From NCBI RefSeq assembly GCF_035917455.1, contig NZ_CP109078.1, forward strand, positions 5,068,001-5,132,000: a stretch of DNA of 64,000 nucleotides. Direction: 5' to 3'. Source of the DNA: Micromonospora sp. NBC_01796. Its GTDB lineage: Bacteria > Actinomycetota > Actinomycetes > Mycobacteriales > Micromonosporaceae. Shown here one piece after another: positions 1 to 8,907 of the stretch. The first letter of the stretch is position 1, and each line of letters starts with the position of its first letter. Both the position numbers and the translations under genes were made by a program. The notes under the pieces were generated by a model. That model made no database searches, was not told the origin of the DNA, and saw only the letters and a program-made list of their open reading frames with translations.

Positions 1-2
1 TC

Positions 3-566
3 GTGGTCGTGGCCGTACTGGTCGCCGCGACCGCCTTCGGGCTGTGGCGCCGCCGACGTGACGGTCGGCTGCGCCCCGTGCCGGCCCGACCGGCACCTGC
101 GGAGGGGCGAACGGCGGTAGCGGAGGGGCGAACGGTGTCAGTGCGGGGTCAGTCGGAGCAGCCGCAGGACCGGCCGGCCGACGATCCCGGTGCGCCGGGG
201 ATGGTGGTGGAACCCGCCCTGCTGGCCGCGCTCGGCGTACTGCCGGGGACGCCCGCGACGCTGTTGCAGTTCTCGTCGGCGTTCTGCGCGCCCTGCCGGG
301 CCACCCGGCGGGTGCTCGGTGAGGTCACCGGGCTGCTCGACGGCGTACGGCATGTCGAGGTCGACGCGGAGAGCCAGCTCGCCGCGGTCCGGGCACTGAA
401 CATCTGGCGTACGCCGACGGTGCTGGTGGTCGACGGGGCCGGCCGGATCGTCCAGCGGGCCACCGGTGTGCCGGGCAAGGCGCAGGTGATCGCCGCGTTG
501 GCGCCCCTGCTCGCCGCTTCCGGTGACACCGCCGGTGGGCGGGACCGGGAAGGCGCCGGCCGGTGA
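3..566 (+). CDS. Membrane-anchored thioredoxin-fold protein (5' end probably cut)
   Basis: Thioredoxin-like protein of about 187 residues. It opens with a hydrophobic stretch followed by an arginine cluster (LWRRRRDGR), which looks like the end of an N-terminal membrane anchor. The reading frame is open to the window edge, so the true start probably lies upstream. A proline/alanine/glutamine-rich linker leads to a thioredoxin domain with the redox motif CAPC (FCAPCRATRRVL) and the family's cis-proline segment (IWRTPTVLVVDG). By family it should act as a thiol-disulphide oxidoreductase outside the membrane. The next gene is a DUF4395 membrane protein, a common companion of such thioredoxins, so the two probably form an operon. 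Its electron donor is not visible here. Confidence 0.82.
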   Translation: MVVAVLVAATAFGLWRRRRDGRLRPVPARPAPAEGRTAVAEGRTVSVRGQSEQPQDRPADDPGAPGMVVEPALLAALGVLPGTPATLLQFSSAFCAPCRATRRVLGEVTGLLDGVRHVEVDAESQLAAVRALNIWRTPTVLVVDGAGRIVQRATGVPGKAQVIAALAPLLAASGDTAGGRDREGAGR

Positions 567-728
567 CCGCCCGCCTGCTCACCCGGCGCCGCATCGTCGA
601 CCACGGCCGCCTCTGCACCAGCCTCTGTCGCTGAGCCCGGACCCCGTTCGTCCCGGCTCACCGGCGGCCGTCAGCGCGCCGCCTCTTCCCCCGACACGCG
701 TCGCCCTCTTCCCCGACAGAGGTAAACC

Positions 729-1169
729 ATGCTGCTCGACCCTCGCGGTCCCCGGTTCGCCGCGGCCGTCACCACCGTGGTCCTGATCATCGTCCTGCTC
801 ACCGGCTCCGGCTGGCTGGCGCTGGCCCAGGCCGCCGTTTTCGCCATCACCGCCGCGGTTCCGCGCCGGGGTCCGTACGGGCTGCTGTTCCGGGCCCTCG
901 TGGCGCGTCGGCTGAGCCCGCCGACGGAGCTGGAACCGGCCGCCCCGGTGCGGTTCGCCCAGGTTGTCGGGCTGGTCTTCACACTGGTCGCGGCGGCAGG
1001 TTACCTCGGCGGCGCGGACGGCGTGGGTCTGGTCGCGGCGGCCCTGGCGCTCGCGGCGGCGTTTCTCAACTCGGCGTTCGGGCTCTGCCTGGGGTGCGAG
1101 GCCTACCTGGCGTTCCGCCGGCTGAGCGGCCGGGCGATCCCGGCCCGGGTGCCGGTCGACGCGTCCTGA
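729..1169 (+). CDS. DUF4395 family membrane protein
   Basis: Small integral membrane protein of 146 residues with about four hydrophobic segments. The C-terminal signature is typical of DUF4395: a Phe-Gly-x-Cys-Leu-Gly-Cys-Glu run (FGLCLGCEAYLAFRRL) following the last membrane helices. The ATG is preceded by AGAGG at about 7 nt. DUF4395 proteins are often beside thioredoxin or thiosulphate sulphurtransferase genes, and here the thioredoxin-fold gene lies 160 bp upstream on the same strand. The paired cysteines at the membrane edge make a role in passing reducing equivalents across the membrane plausible, but that is inference; the family has no firmly assigned function. Confidence 0.85.
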   Translation: MLLDPRGPRFAAAVTTVVLIIVLLTGSGWLALAQAAVFAITAAVPRRGPYGLLFRALVARRLSPPTELEPAAPVRFAQVVGLVFTLVAAAGYLGGADGVGLVAAALALAAAFLNSAFGLCLGCEAYLAFRRLSGRAIPARVPVDAS

Positions 1170-1246
1170 CCCCGGTCAGCCGGCCTCGCCACGGGTACGG
1201 GCCGACACGGTGTACGCACACCGGGCCGGCCCGAACCGCAGAGCGG

Positions 1247-1915
1247 TCAGAACTTCGGCGCGTCGGGGGCTTCCAGCAGCCCCAGCCGCAGGGCGGTCAT
1301 CAGGGCCTGAGCCCGGTTGGCCGCGCCGAGCTTCTCGTAGAGCTTCGAGATGTGGGTCTTGGCCGTCGACTCGCTGACGAAGAGCTGCTTGGCGATGCCG
1401 GCCACGCTCATCCCGTCGGCGAGCAGGCGGAGCACCTGCCCCTCACGGGGGGAGAGTTGCGGACCGGACGGGGCCAGCCGGCGCTTCATCGCCTCGGCGA
1501 GGTCGGCGGCGGTGAACGCGCTCGGCGACGACGCGGCGTGCCGGGCGGCGGCGACCACCTCGTCGGCCGGGGCGGTCTTCGGTACGAAGGCGCTGGCCCC
1601 CGCCTCGAGTGCCCCGAACAACTGGTCGTCGCCCGCGTACATGGTGAGGACGACGATGCCCATGGTGGCGCTGGACTTGCGCAGGGCGCGGGTGGCCTCC
1701 AGGCCGCTGCCGTCGGGGAGGCGAAGGTCCATGATCACGACGTCGGGCTGGAGGGCACCCGCCTGGCGGACCCCCTCCGCCGCCGTCGCGGCCTCACCGA
1801 CGACCTCGAACTGACGGTCCCGTTCGAACGCGTGGCGCAGGCCCTTGCGGATCAGGTCGTGATCGTCGACAAGAAGGACCTTGGTGCGGCCAGCCGGCGT
1901 GGGGCTCGTGGTCAT
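1247..1915 (-). CDS. LuxR/NarL-family response regulator
   Basis: Response regulator of 222 residues. The receiver domain carries acidic residues DDHD near position 17-20, the phosphoacceptor Asp63 (VVIMDLRLPDGSG) and the conserved Lys113 (FVPKTAP). A NarL-type helix-turn-helix follows at about 155-215 (LSPREGQVLRLLADGMS...). The ATG at 1915 is chosen because translation would start 8 nt after the stop of the upstream kinase and the protein then begins directly with the receiver domain; the open frame further upstream reads through the kinase gene. It is the cognate partner of that kinase. The location beside a FadD15-like ligase, SRPBCC protein and ROK glucokinase resembles, from memory, the MacRS locus of Streptomyces (SCO2120/2121). 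Orthology is inference. Confidence 0.92.
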   Translation of the reverse strand: MTTSPTPAGRTKVLLVDDHDLIRKGLRHAFERDRQFEVVGEAATAAEGVRQAGALQPDVVIMDLRLPDGSGLEATRALRKSSATMGIVVLTMYAGDDQLFGALEAGASAFVPKTAPADEVVAAARHAASSPSAFTAADLAEAMKRRLAPSGPQLSPREGQVLRLLADGMSVAGIAKQLFVSESTAKTHISKLYEKLGAANRAQALMTALRLGLLEAPDAPKF

Positions 1916-1922
1916 GCTCGGG

Positions 1923-3614
1923 TTACTCCCCTTCTGATGCGGTGACGCTATCGCGCACGTTATCTCGTCGGGGCGTGGTTCCGAGCACCACTGCCACCGT
2001 CGTGCCGCTGGGATGCCGTGGACGGATCTCCAACCGGCCCCGGATACGTTCCGCTCTCTCGGCCATGATCGCAAGACCATACCGCCCGTCCGGGCGCTGG
2101 TCAGCTATGCCGTGACCATCATCCGACACTTCTATTTGTGCGTACGGCGGGTCCACGGCGCAAGTTACCCACAAATTGGACGCGCCCGCGTGCTTGCGCG
2201 CGTTCGTGATTGCCTCTTGCGCGATACGTAACAACTCGGCCTCGGTGGCTGCGGGAAGCCGGGCGGTGGACTCATCGAGGGACAAATGGACACGGAGTCC
2301 GCCCGAAGCGCCGACGGTTCGGGCGTACTCGGCCATCGCGGCGGCCAGTCCGCCGTGCCGGTCGACCTCGCTGCGCAGTTCGAACAGGCTGAGTCGCAGT
2401 TCCTGGATCACCCGGGTGACCTCGCCGCGCAGCGTACGGAGTTCGCCGGCGGTCTCCTCCGCGCCCTCGGGGAGGGTGGCCATGGCGTTGTCGATGCCGT
2501 AACCGACCATCACGAGTTCCTGGGCCACCCCGTCGTGGATCTCCCGGGCCAGCCGCTGGCGTTCCTCGTTGGTGGCCAGCGAGCGCACCTCGTCGAAGAG
2601 CAGCGCGGCCTCCAGCCGGAGCGCGGCGGGTCGGGTCAGCGCGGTCACCCGGCCCACCACGGCGGCCGGGTACGCGGTCGCGGCGTCCGCCTCGATGATC
2701 ACCAGGCCGACCGTGCGTACGCCCGCGACCAGCGGCACCACCAGGGCGGAGACCTCCCCGCCGGGGTGGGACCGGGCCTGCGAGCGGGGGGCGGTCTGCG
2801 GCTGCTGGCTGGCCCAGGCGTCGGCGATGGCGGAGTCGGCGTCGAGGGTGGTCTCCCAGTCGACCCGGTCCACGCCGACCTGGGCGAGCACCACCAGCCG
2901 GCCGCCGCCGCTGGCCGAGAGGACGGCCGCCCGGTCGGCACGGGCCACCGCGCGCAACTCCTCCAGCAGGTGCTCGGAGATGCTGCCCGGATCCAGGGTC
3001 GCTCCCGGTAGTTGGCGAGCCACGCTCCGGAGTTGGGTGAGCAGTCGGGTCGCCTCGGCGTACGGCTGGGGCCGGCTCTCGCCCCGGAGCTGCCAGATCC
3101 GTTGCAGGGTGCCGGCGGCGTACAGGCCGAGCGCGGCCAGCACCAGCCACTGGGCGGACACCGCCAGGTAGCCGAGCTGACCGAGGTGCCCGAGCGGCTC
3201 GTTCGTGCTGTTGCCGCTGATGAAGCCGCCGACGGCGAGGCTGGCCGCGGTGACCGCGAGCAGCGCGGCCCCCTCGGTCGAGCGCCGTTGCAGGGCCGCG
3301 ACGGTCAGCGGTACGGCGAGGTACGGCAGGATCGCCGCCGCCCCCATCCCACCGATCGACGCCTCGGCCGCCACCTGGCTCGCCGCGAAGCCGACGATCA
3401 CCACCTCGGCGAACCGACCGAGCGGGGCGAGGATCGGATGGTGCGGGGCGAGTACGGCCGGGATGCCGGCGACCGCCAGCAGGGCGATCCAGCGCAGCTG
3501 GTCCACCTCGCCGGTGGTGATCAGAGTGAGGATCGCGACCAGCGCGAGCATGACGACGCGTGCCGCCGCCGCGAGCGGATGCGGACGGGGGAGGGCGGGA
3601 GTCGAGGCGGGCAC
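1923..3614 (-). CDS. Sensor histidine kinase with membrane domain and GAF domain
   Basis: Sensor kinase of 563 residues. The N-terminal 180 residues hold several hydrophobic helices (membrane sensor region). A GAF-like domain follows at about 200-340 (AVLSASGGGRLVVLAQVGVD...). The dimerisation/phosphoacceptor region is HisKA_3 type, with the H-box EERQRLAREIHDGVAQEL around residue 355, and a HATPase domain closes the protein (N-box AITNARKHA, G-box DDGHGI). This architecture belongs to the NarX/DegS/DesK-like kinases that pair with LuxR-type regulators, and the regulator gene starts 8 nt downstream, so the two are surely co-transcribed. The signal sensed is unknown. Confidence 0.92.
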   Translation of the reverse strand: MPASTPALPRPHPLAAAARVVMLALVAILTLITTGEVDQLRWIALLAVAGIPAVLAPHHPILAPLGRFAEVVIVGFAASQVAAEASIGGMGAAAILPYLAVPLTVAALQRRSTEGAALLAVTAASLAVGGFISGNSTNEPLGHLGQLGYLAVSAQWLVLAALGLYAAGTLQRIWQLRGESRPQPYAEATRLLTQLRSVARQLPGATLDPGSISEHLLEELRAVARADRAAVLSASGGGRLVVLAQVGVDRVDWETTLDADSAIADAWASQQPQTAPRSQARSHPGGEVSALVVPLVAGVRTVGLVIIEADAATAYPAAVVGRVTALTRPAALRLEAALLFDEVRSLATNEERQRLAREIHDGVAQELVMVGYGIDNAMATLPEGAEETAGELRTLRGEVTRVIQELRLSLFELRSEVDRHGGLAAAMAEYARTVGASGGLRVHLSLDESTARLPAATEAELLRIAQEAITNARKHAGASNLWVTCAVDPPYAQIEVSDDGHGIADQRPDGRYGLAIMAERAERIRGRLEIRPRHPSGTTVAVVLGTTPRRDNVRDSVTASEGE

Positions 3615-3628
3615 CTGACGGATCGTAG

Positions 3629-5458
3629 TCAGTCTCCGTAGATAGCGGCGATTTCTGCGGCGTATGTCTGGTGTACGACCGCGCGCTTGACCTTCAGTGA
3701 TGGGGTCAGTTCACCCGTCGCCTCGGTCAGGTCGCGCGGCAGGATCCGGAACTTTTTGATCGACTCGGCGGCGGAGACGGCCTTGTTCGCGTCGTCTATC
3801 GCCGACTGTACGTCGGCGGTCAGCGCCGGGTCCTCGCGCAGGTCGGCCACCGGGGTCTCGGTCGGGTGACCGTGCTCGGCGAGCCACTTCGGCCAGGCGT
3901 CCTCGTCGATGCTGACCAGCGCGGCGATGAACGGCCGCCGGTCGCCGACCACCACGCAGTGGCTGATCAGCGGGTGCGCCCGGACCCGGTCCTCGAGCAC
4001 GGCCGGGGCGACGTTCTTGCCCCCGGCCGTCACGATGATCTCCTTCTTTCGGCCGGTGATGCTGACGAAGCCGTCACCGTCGAGGTTGCCCAGGTCGCCG
4101 CTGTGGAACCAGCCGTCCTCGTCGAGCGCCTCGGCGGTCGCCTCCGGGTTGTTCCAGTACCCCTGGAACACGATCTCGCCCTTGACCAGGATTTCCCCGT
4201 CGTCGGCGATCCGGACCGAGACACCGGGGAGCGGGCGGCCGACCGTACCGATCCGGATGGCGGTGACCAGGTTGGCGGCGACCGCCGGGGAGGTCTCGGT
4301 CAGCCCGTACCCCTCCAGTACGGTGACCCCGACGCCGCGGAAGAAATGGCCGAGCCGGGCGCCGAGCGGGGCGCCGCCGGAGATCGCGTCCCGGCAGCGT
4401 CCGCCGAGCGCGGCCCGCAGCTTGCGGTAGACCAGCCGGTCGAAGACGCGGTGCTGCATCCGCAGCGGCAGGCCCGGTCCGCCGGGGGAGTCCAACGCCT
4501 CGCTGTACGCGATCGCCACCCGCTCGGCCCGCGCGAAGATCGCACTCTTGCCCTCGGCCGCGGCCTTCTGGGCGGCGCCGTTGTAGACCTTCTCGAACAC
4601 CCGGGGCACCGAGAGGACGAACGTCGGGCGGAATGCCTGCAGCTCGTTGACCAGGTTCTTCGGGTCGGAACTGTGCGCCAGGGTGGCACGGGCGTAGATC
4701 ACACCGACCTGGATCAGCCGGGCGAACGAGTGCGCCAGCGGCAGGAACAGCAGCGTGGAGGCGCCCTCGTTGAACAGGTGCGGGAGCACCGCCACCGCGT
4801 TGGCGGCGTCGGCGTACAGGTTGCGGTGGGTCAGCAGGCAGCCCTTGGGGCGCCCGGTGGTACCGCTGGTGTAGATGATCGTGGCGAGATCGTCGGCCTT
4901 GACGCCGCGCCGACGGGTCTCGACCTCGGCGGGGTCGATCCGGCCGCCCTCGCCGACCAGCGCGTCCAGGTCGTCGGTCTCGATCTGCCAGACCTGCTTC
5001 AGGGCGGGCACCTGGTCCCGGACGCCGGTCAGCAGCAGGGCGTGCGCGGTGGTCTCCACCACGCAGGCCACCGCGCCGGAGTCGGCGAGGATCCAGGCCA
5101 CCTGTTCGGCGCTGGAGGTCTCGTAGATCGGCACGGTCACCGCGCCGGCCGCCCAGATGGCGTAGTCGAGCAGGGTCCACTCGTACCGGGTCTTGCTCAT
5201 CAGGCCGATCCGGTCACCGGGGGCGATACCGGCCGCGATCAGGCCGCGGGCGACCGAGACCACCTCGTCGCGGAACTGCCGGGTGGTGATCTCGGTCCAA
5301 CCGTCCCGGCCACCCGCCGTCGGCGTGTCGGCCGTGCCCCGGGTACGGCGGGCGAACTGGATCGCGTCCGGGGCCACCTCGGCGTTGTCCCAGACCGTGT
5401 CGGTCAGGTTCGCCGTGTCGCCGATGGTCGCGACGGGTGGGACGGAGAACTCGCGCAC
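3629..5458 (-). CDS. Long-chain fatty-acid-CoA ligase, FadD15 type
   Basis: AMP-forming acyl-CoA synthetase of 609 residues. It activates long-chain fatty acids to acyl-CoA through an acyl-adenylate. Visible core motifs are IIYTSGTTGRPKG (phosphate-binding loop), GYGLTETSP, GWFHSGDLG and GRKKEIIVTAGGKNVAP near the C-terminus. I place the start at the GTG at 5458, not at an ATG 63 nt upstream: a strong GAAGGAG lies 5 nt before the GTG, and the protein then begins VREFSVPP, as family members do. Neighbours (SRPBCC protein divergently upstream, two-component system downstream) match the FadD15 locus of mycobacteria (Rv2185c-Rv2187) as I recall it. Cytosolic or membrane-peripheral. Confidence 0.93.
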   Translation of the reverse strand: MREFSVPPVATIGDTANLTDTVWDNAEVAPDAIQFARRTRGTADTPTAGGRDGWTEITTRQFRDEVVSVARGLIAAGIAPGDRIGLMSKTRYEWTLLDYAIWAAGAVTVPIYETSSAEQVAWILADSGAVACVVETTAHALLLTGVRDQVPALKQVWQIETDDLDALVGEGGRIDPAEVETRRRGVKADDLATIIYTSGTTGRPKGCLLTHRNLYADAANAVAVLPHLFNEGASTLLFLPLAHSFARLIQVGVIYARATLAHSSDPKNLVNELQAFRPTFVLSVPRVFEKVYNGAAQKAAAEGKSAIFARAERVAIAYSEALDSPGGPGLPLRMQHRVFDRLVYRKLRAALGGRCRDAISGGAPLGARLGHFFRGVGVTVLEGYGLTETSPAVAANLVTAIRIGTVGRPLPGVSVRIADDGEILVKGEIVFQGYWNNPEATAEALDEDGWFHSGDLGNLDGDGFVSITGRKKEIIVTAGGKNVAPAVLEDRVRAHPLISHCVVVGDRRPFIAALVSIDEDAWPKWLAEHGHPTETPVADLREDPALTADVQSAIDDANKAVSAAESIKKFRILPRDLTEATGELTPSLKVKRAVVHQTYAAEIAAIYGD

Positions 5459-5631
5459 CTGCACTCCTTCGTGCTCGTACTCGACGGCGGGGATGAGCCG
5501 CGCGGGCCGGGCCGGATACACGAAACCTACCCGCCCGTCCGGGTCGACCCGCCAGGCAGGCCGGTCGGACGGGAGGTGCCGGGTTGAGCCGGAGGGCCGT
5601 GCCGGCCGGTGAACCGGGTAGCCTGCCCCCC

Positions 5632-6087
5632 ATGGCGGACAGCTCCATCCAGTCGATCGTCATCGCCGCGCCCGCGGACCGGGTGGCGGCGGTGATCTGC
5701 GACTTCGCGCGCTACCCGGAGTGGACCGACGCGGTCCGCAGGGTCGAGGTGGTCGAGGAGTACGAGGACGGTTACGCCAGCCAGGTCCGGTTCGTCCTGG
5801 ATGCTGGCGTCCTGGCGGACGAGTACACCCTCGTCTACGAGTACGCCGAGGACATCTCCCGGATCCAGTGGCACCTGGCCGCGCCGTCCCGGATGCAGCA
5901 GGCCCAGAACGGGTCGTACGACATCGAGGAGAACGGCGACGGCACCTCCACGGTGACCTACATGCTGGAGGTCGAGCTGTCGGTCGGCATGCTGGGCATG
6001 TTCCGCCGCAAGGCCGAGAAGATGATCATGGATACGGCGTTGAAGCAGCTCAAGCGGCGGGTCGAGTCGCTCGATGCGACCAACTGA
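5632..6087 (+). CDS. SRPBCC (START-like) family protein, Rv2185c type
   Basis: Protein of 151 residues with the features of the SRPBCC/polyketide cyclase-dehydrase fold: N-terminal strand SIQSIVIAAPADRVAAVI, then FARYPEW, a central antiparallel sheet (TSTVTYMLEVEL) and a long C-terminal helix (ALKQLKRRVESLD). Such proteins bind a hydrophobic ligand in a deep pocket. The ATG at 5632 (MADSSIQS) is chosen because it begins the domain; the in-frame codons upstream are not domain-like. It lies head-to-head with the FadD15-like ligase, an arrangement also found in mycobacteria, suggesting a role in lipid handling. The ligand is unknown. Confidence 0.88.
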   Translation: MADSSIQSIVIAAPADRVAAVICDFARYPEWTDAVRRVEVVEEYEDGYASQVRFVLDAGVLADEYTLVYEYAEDISRIQWHLAAPSRMQQAQNGSYDIEENGDGTSTVTYMLEVELSVGMLGMFRRKAEKMIMDTALKQLKRRVESLDATN

Positions 6088-6128
6088 ACCGACCGCGCAC
6101 GGCAGCGTCACGGCGAGAGGAGGCGGGC

Positions 6129-7004
6129 ATGGCGGCAACCGACCCAACGTCCGCGCGTACGGAGGCTGAGCGCCTGGTCGCCACCGCGCTGGCCGCGGTG
6201 CGCCTGGGTACGTCCGGCCGGGCCGGCGGCTTCGGCCCGCTGGGCGACCTGATCACCGGTGTGCTTGGTCACAGCGGTGCCGACCGCCCCACCGGCGGCG
6301 GCACCTCCCGGACCGGCGCCACCGGCCACCACGGCGGCCCCGGATCCACCACCGGTACGCCCGGCGGCGCCTTCGCCACCGGCTCACCCGAATGCTGCGT
6401 CTGCCCGATCTGCCGGACCATCACCGCGCTGCGCGACCCGAGCCCGGAGTTCGCCGAACGGCTCGCCACCGGTGCCGGCGACTTCGCCGCCGGCCTGGCC
6501 AGCCTGCTGCGGGCCCTGTCCACGGCCACCACCAGCCCACCGGCCCCGGGCACCCCGTCGGCCCACCCCGGCACCCCGCCACCGCCCACCGGCACCCCGG
6601 CAGGGTCACCGGACGCTGCGGCACCGGCGACCGGCACCCCGCCGGAGGCACCGGACGGACCGGCCGACCCGGCCCCCACCCACCCCGCCGCACCGGCCGC
6701 CCGACCGGGGGCGGACGACGAGGTGTGGCGCGGAGCCACCCGTACCGTGCATGATTCGTGGCCGGCACCGGAGCGGGACGTCTGGGCGGCCGCGACCCGC
6801 GCGGCAACCGAGACCCGAACCGACCGGACCACCCCGCCCGCCGACGCGGCCGGGACCACCGGCGCGTCCGCGCGGCCGGCGCCGCCCAGCTCCACCGGAG
6901 CCGGGCCCGGCGCCGAAGCCACCGGCCCGGCGCCGGTGGTACCCGCCGCCCGGATACCGGGAGAGCCGGCGCTCGCCGACGGCGACACCGGCGACGGGGG
7001 CTGA
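6129..7004 (+). CDS. Pro/Thr/Ala-rich protein with CxxCPICR motif
   Basis: Protein of 291 residues I do not recognise functionally. The ATG is preceded by GAGAGGAGG, so it is clearly expressed. The N-terminus is helical (TEAERLVATALAAVR). A cysteine motif CCVCPIC at about residues 85-91 is followed by a helix (FAERLATGAGDFAAGLASLLRAL). The remainder is low-complexity Pro/Thr/Gly/Ala sequence with the segment DEVWRGATRTVHDSW. The motif resembles half of a small zinc knuckle. It sits 41 bp after the SRPBCC gene and 114 bp before glucokinase on the same strand, so it is probably in that operon. Composition suggests a cytosolic, largely disordered protein. Confidence 0.78.
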   Translation: MAATDPTSARTEAERLVATALAAVRLGTSGRAGGFGPLGDLITGVLGHSGADRPTGGGTSRTGATGHHGGPGSTTGTPGGAFATGSPECCVCPICRTITALRDPSPEFAERLATGAGDFAAGLASLLRALSTATTSPPAPGTPSAHPGTPPPPTGTPAGSPDAAAPATGTPPEAPDGPADPAPTHPAAPAARPGADDEVWRGATRTVHDSWPAPERDVWAAATRAATETRTDRTTPPADAAGTTGASARPAPPSSTGAGPGAEATGPAPVVPAARIPGEPALADGDTGDGG

Positions 7005-7118
7005 GCGGACCGGGCTGCAGCGACGCAGCGGGACGCGATCGGCCGGTGTGACGCCGGCAGGGCAGGGCACAGACCGGTGTGGTGCCGGCAGAACAGAGCA
7101 CAGAGGGGAGCGGCGGCG

Positions 7119-8066
7119 GTGACGCTGACCATCGGAGTCGACGTCGGTGGTACCAAGGTGGCCGCGGGCGTGGTCGACGCCGACGGCAATGTCCTGGTAC
7201 GGACCCGGCGGGACACCCCCGCCGATGACGTCGCCAAGACCCGCGACGTCATCGTCGAGGTCGTCGCGGAACTGGCCACCGGTCGGGACATCGAGGCGGT
7301 GGGGATCGGCGCGGCCGGCTGGATCGACGCCAGCCGCTCGATCGTGCTCTTCGCGCCCAACATCGCCTGGCGTGACGAGCCCATCCGCGACTACGTCAGC
7401 GCGGCCGTCAACCTGCCGGTGATCGTGGAGAACGACGGGAACGTCGCCGCCTGGGCCGAGTTCCGGCACGGCGCCGCCCGGCACGCGACCGACTCGATGG
7501 TGATGCTGACCATCGGCACCGGCGTCGGCGGCGGCATCGTCCTCGGCGGCGAACTGGTACGCGGCGCGCACGGCATCGCCGCCGAACTGGGGCACACCCT
7601 GTCCGTACCGAACGGGCACCTCTGCGGCTGCGGCCGGCTCGGCTGCATCGAGCAGTACGCCAGCGGCCGGGCCCTGGTCCGGTTCGCCCGCGCCGGTGCA
7701 CGTCAGGCCCCGGCCCGCGCCACCCGGCTGCTCGAGATGGCCGCCGGCGAGGTCGAGTCGATCACCGGACCGATGGTGACCAGCGCCGCCCAGGAGGGCG
7801 ACCCGATCTCCTGCGAGGCGTTCGCCCAGATCGGCCACTGGCTCGGGCTGGGACTCGCCGACATGGTGCAGATCCTCGACCCCGAGGTGCTGGTTGTCGG
7901 CGGAGGCGTGGTCGAGGCCGGCGACCTGCTGCTCGGCCCCACCCAACAGGCGTTCACGGAAACGCTGGCGCAGCGCTCCCGACTGGCGGTGGCGGAGATC
8001 CGTCCGGCCGAGCTGGGCAACACCGCCGGCATGGTCGGGGCGGCCGACCTGGCCCGGCGCCGGTAG
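7119..8066 (+). CDS. glkA: ROK-family glucokinase
   Basis: Sugar kinase of 315 residues, phosphorylating glucose to glucose-6-phosphate by family. The N-terminal phosphate loop is IGVDVGGTKVAAG. The sugar-binding ENDGNVAAWAE segment and the glycine-rich TIGTGVGGGIVLGG are present, and the ROK zinc motif is intact (GHLCGCGRLGCIEQYASG). The GTG at 7119 is chosen because GAGGGGAG lies 9 nt upstream and the protein begins MTLTIGVDVGG. In Streptomyces the ROK glucokinase GlkA also mediates glucose repression; the surrounding genes agree with that locus as I recall it. Regulatory function here is inference. Confidence 0.93.
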   Translation: MTLTIGVDVGGTKVAAGVVDADGNVLVRTRRDTPADDVAKTRDVIVEVVAELATGRDIEAVGIGAAGWIDASRSIVLFAPNIAWRDEPIRDYVSAAVNLPVIVENDGNVAAWAEFRHGAARHATDSMVMLTIGTGVGGGIVLGGELVRGAHGIAAELGHTLSVPNGHLCGCGRLGCIEQYASGRALVRFARAGARQAPARATRLLEMAAGEVESITGPMVTSAAQEGDPISCEAFAQIGHWLGLGLADMVQILDPEVLVVGGGVVEAGDLLLGPTQQAFTETLAQRSRLAVAEIRPAELGNTAGMVGAADLARRR

Positions 8067-8106
8067 CCGACCCGACTCCCGGACCAGGACGAGCGAAGGG
8101 GTACCC

Positions 8107-8880
8107 GTGACGCAGGCAGAACCGTCCGGCGGAGGCGTCGCGGGCGTACGCCTGCGGGTGCTGTCGTACAACGTGCACGGCCAGCGCGACGACGTGGCGG
8201 CGCTGGCCGCGACCGTCCGGGAGGCCGAGCCGGACGTCGTGATCGTCCAGGAGGGACCCCGCCGGTTCCGCTGGCGCCACAAGACCGGTGTCCTGGCCGA
8301 CGCGCTCGGCCTGGTGGTCGGCGGCGGCGGGCTCCCGTCCCTGGGCAACATCGTCCTGACCAGCCTGCGGGTACGGGTACGCCGGACCTGGCACCGCCAG
8401 TTCCCGCTCACCCCGGGCCGGCACATGCGCGGCGCCATCTTCGCCGAATGCGCGGTCGGCTCCGACACCATCGCCCCGTTCGTGGTCGCCGGGTCGCACC
8501 TGGGCACCGACCCGACCGAACGTCCCGGACAGGCCGCGCTGCTCAAACGGGAACTGTCCGAACTGCACCTGCCGGTGGTGCTCGGCGCCGACCTCAACGA
8601 GAACTCCGGCGGCGCCGCCTGGCGGACCATCGCCGACGGGCTGACCGACGCCGCGGTCGCCGCCGGCCGGGCGGACGCGCGTACGTTCCCGTGCGCCGAC
8701 CCGCGCGACCGGATCGACGCGCTCTTCGTCGACCCACGGATCGTGGTCACCGGTTATGACGTGGTGGACACCCCGCAGACCCGCCGCGCCAGCGACCACT
8801 TCCCGGTCCTGGCCGACCTCCTGCTCCCGGCCCACGAACCGGCCACCACCGGCGCGAACCGCCCCGCCACCACCGCCTGA
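8107..8880 (+). CDS. Endonuclease/exonuclease/phosphatase family protein
   Basis: Metal-dependent phosphoesterase of 257 residues in the DNase I/exonuclease III superfamily. The motifs read in order: LRVLSYNVHG (Asn), VVIVQEGPR (catalytic Glu), AGSHLG, LGADLNENS (Asp/Asn pair) and the closing ASDHFPVLADL (Asp-His). The set is complete, so an active hydrolase is likely; the substrate (nucleic acid, phosphoinositide or sphingomyelin-like lipid) cannot be told. No signal peptide is visible. The GTG start has GAAGGG about 7 nt upstream and lies 40 bp after the glucokinase stop. Confidence 0.88.
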   Translation: MTQAEPSGGGVAGVRLRVLSYNVHGQRDDVAALAATVREAEPDVVIVQEGPRRFRWRHKTGVLADALGLVVGGGGLPSLGNIVLTSLRVRVRRTWHRQFPLTPGRHMRGAIFAECAVGSDTIAPFVVAGSHLGTDPTERPGQAALLKRELSELHLPVVLGADLNENSGGAAWRTIADGLTDAAVAAGRADARTFPCADPRDRIDALFVDPRIVVTGYDVVDTPQTRRASDHFPVLADLLLPAHEPATTGANRPATTA

Positions 8881-8907
8881 CCCGCCACCCCGTCCCCCGG
8901 AACACCG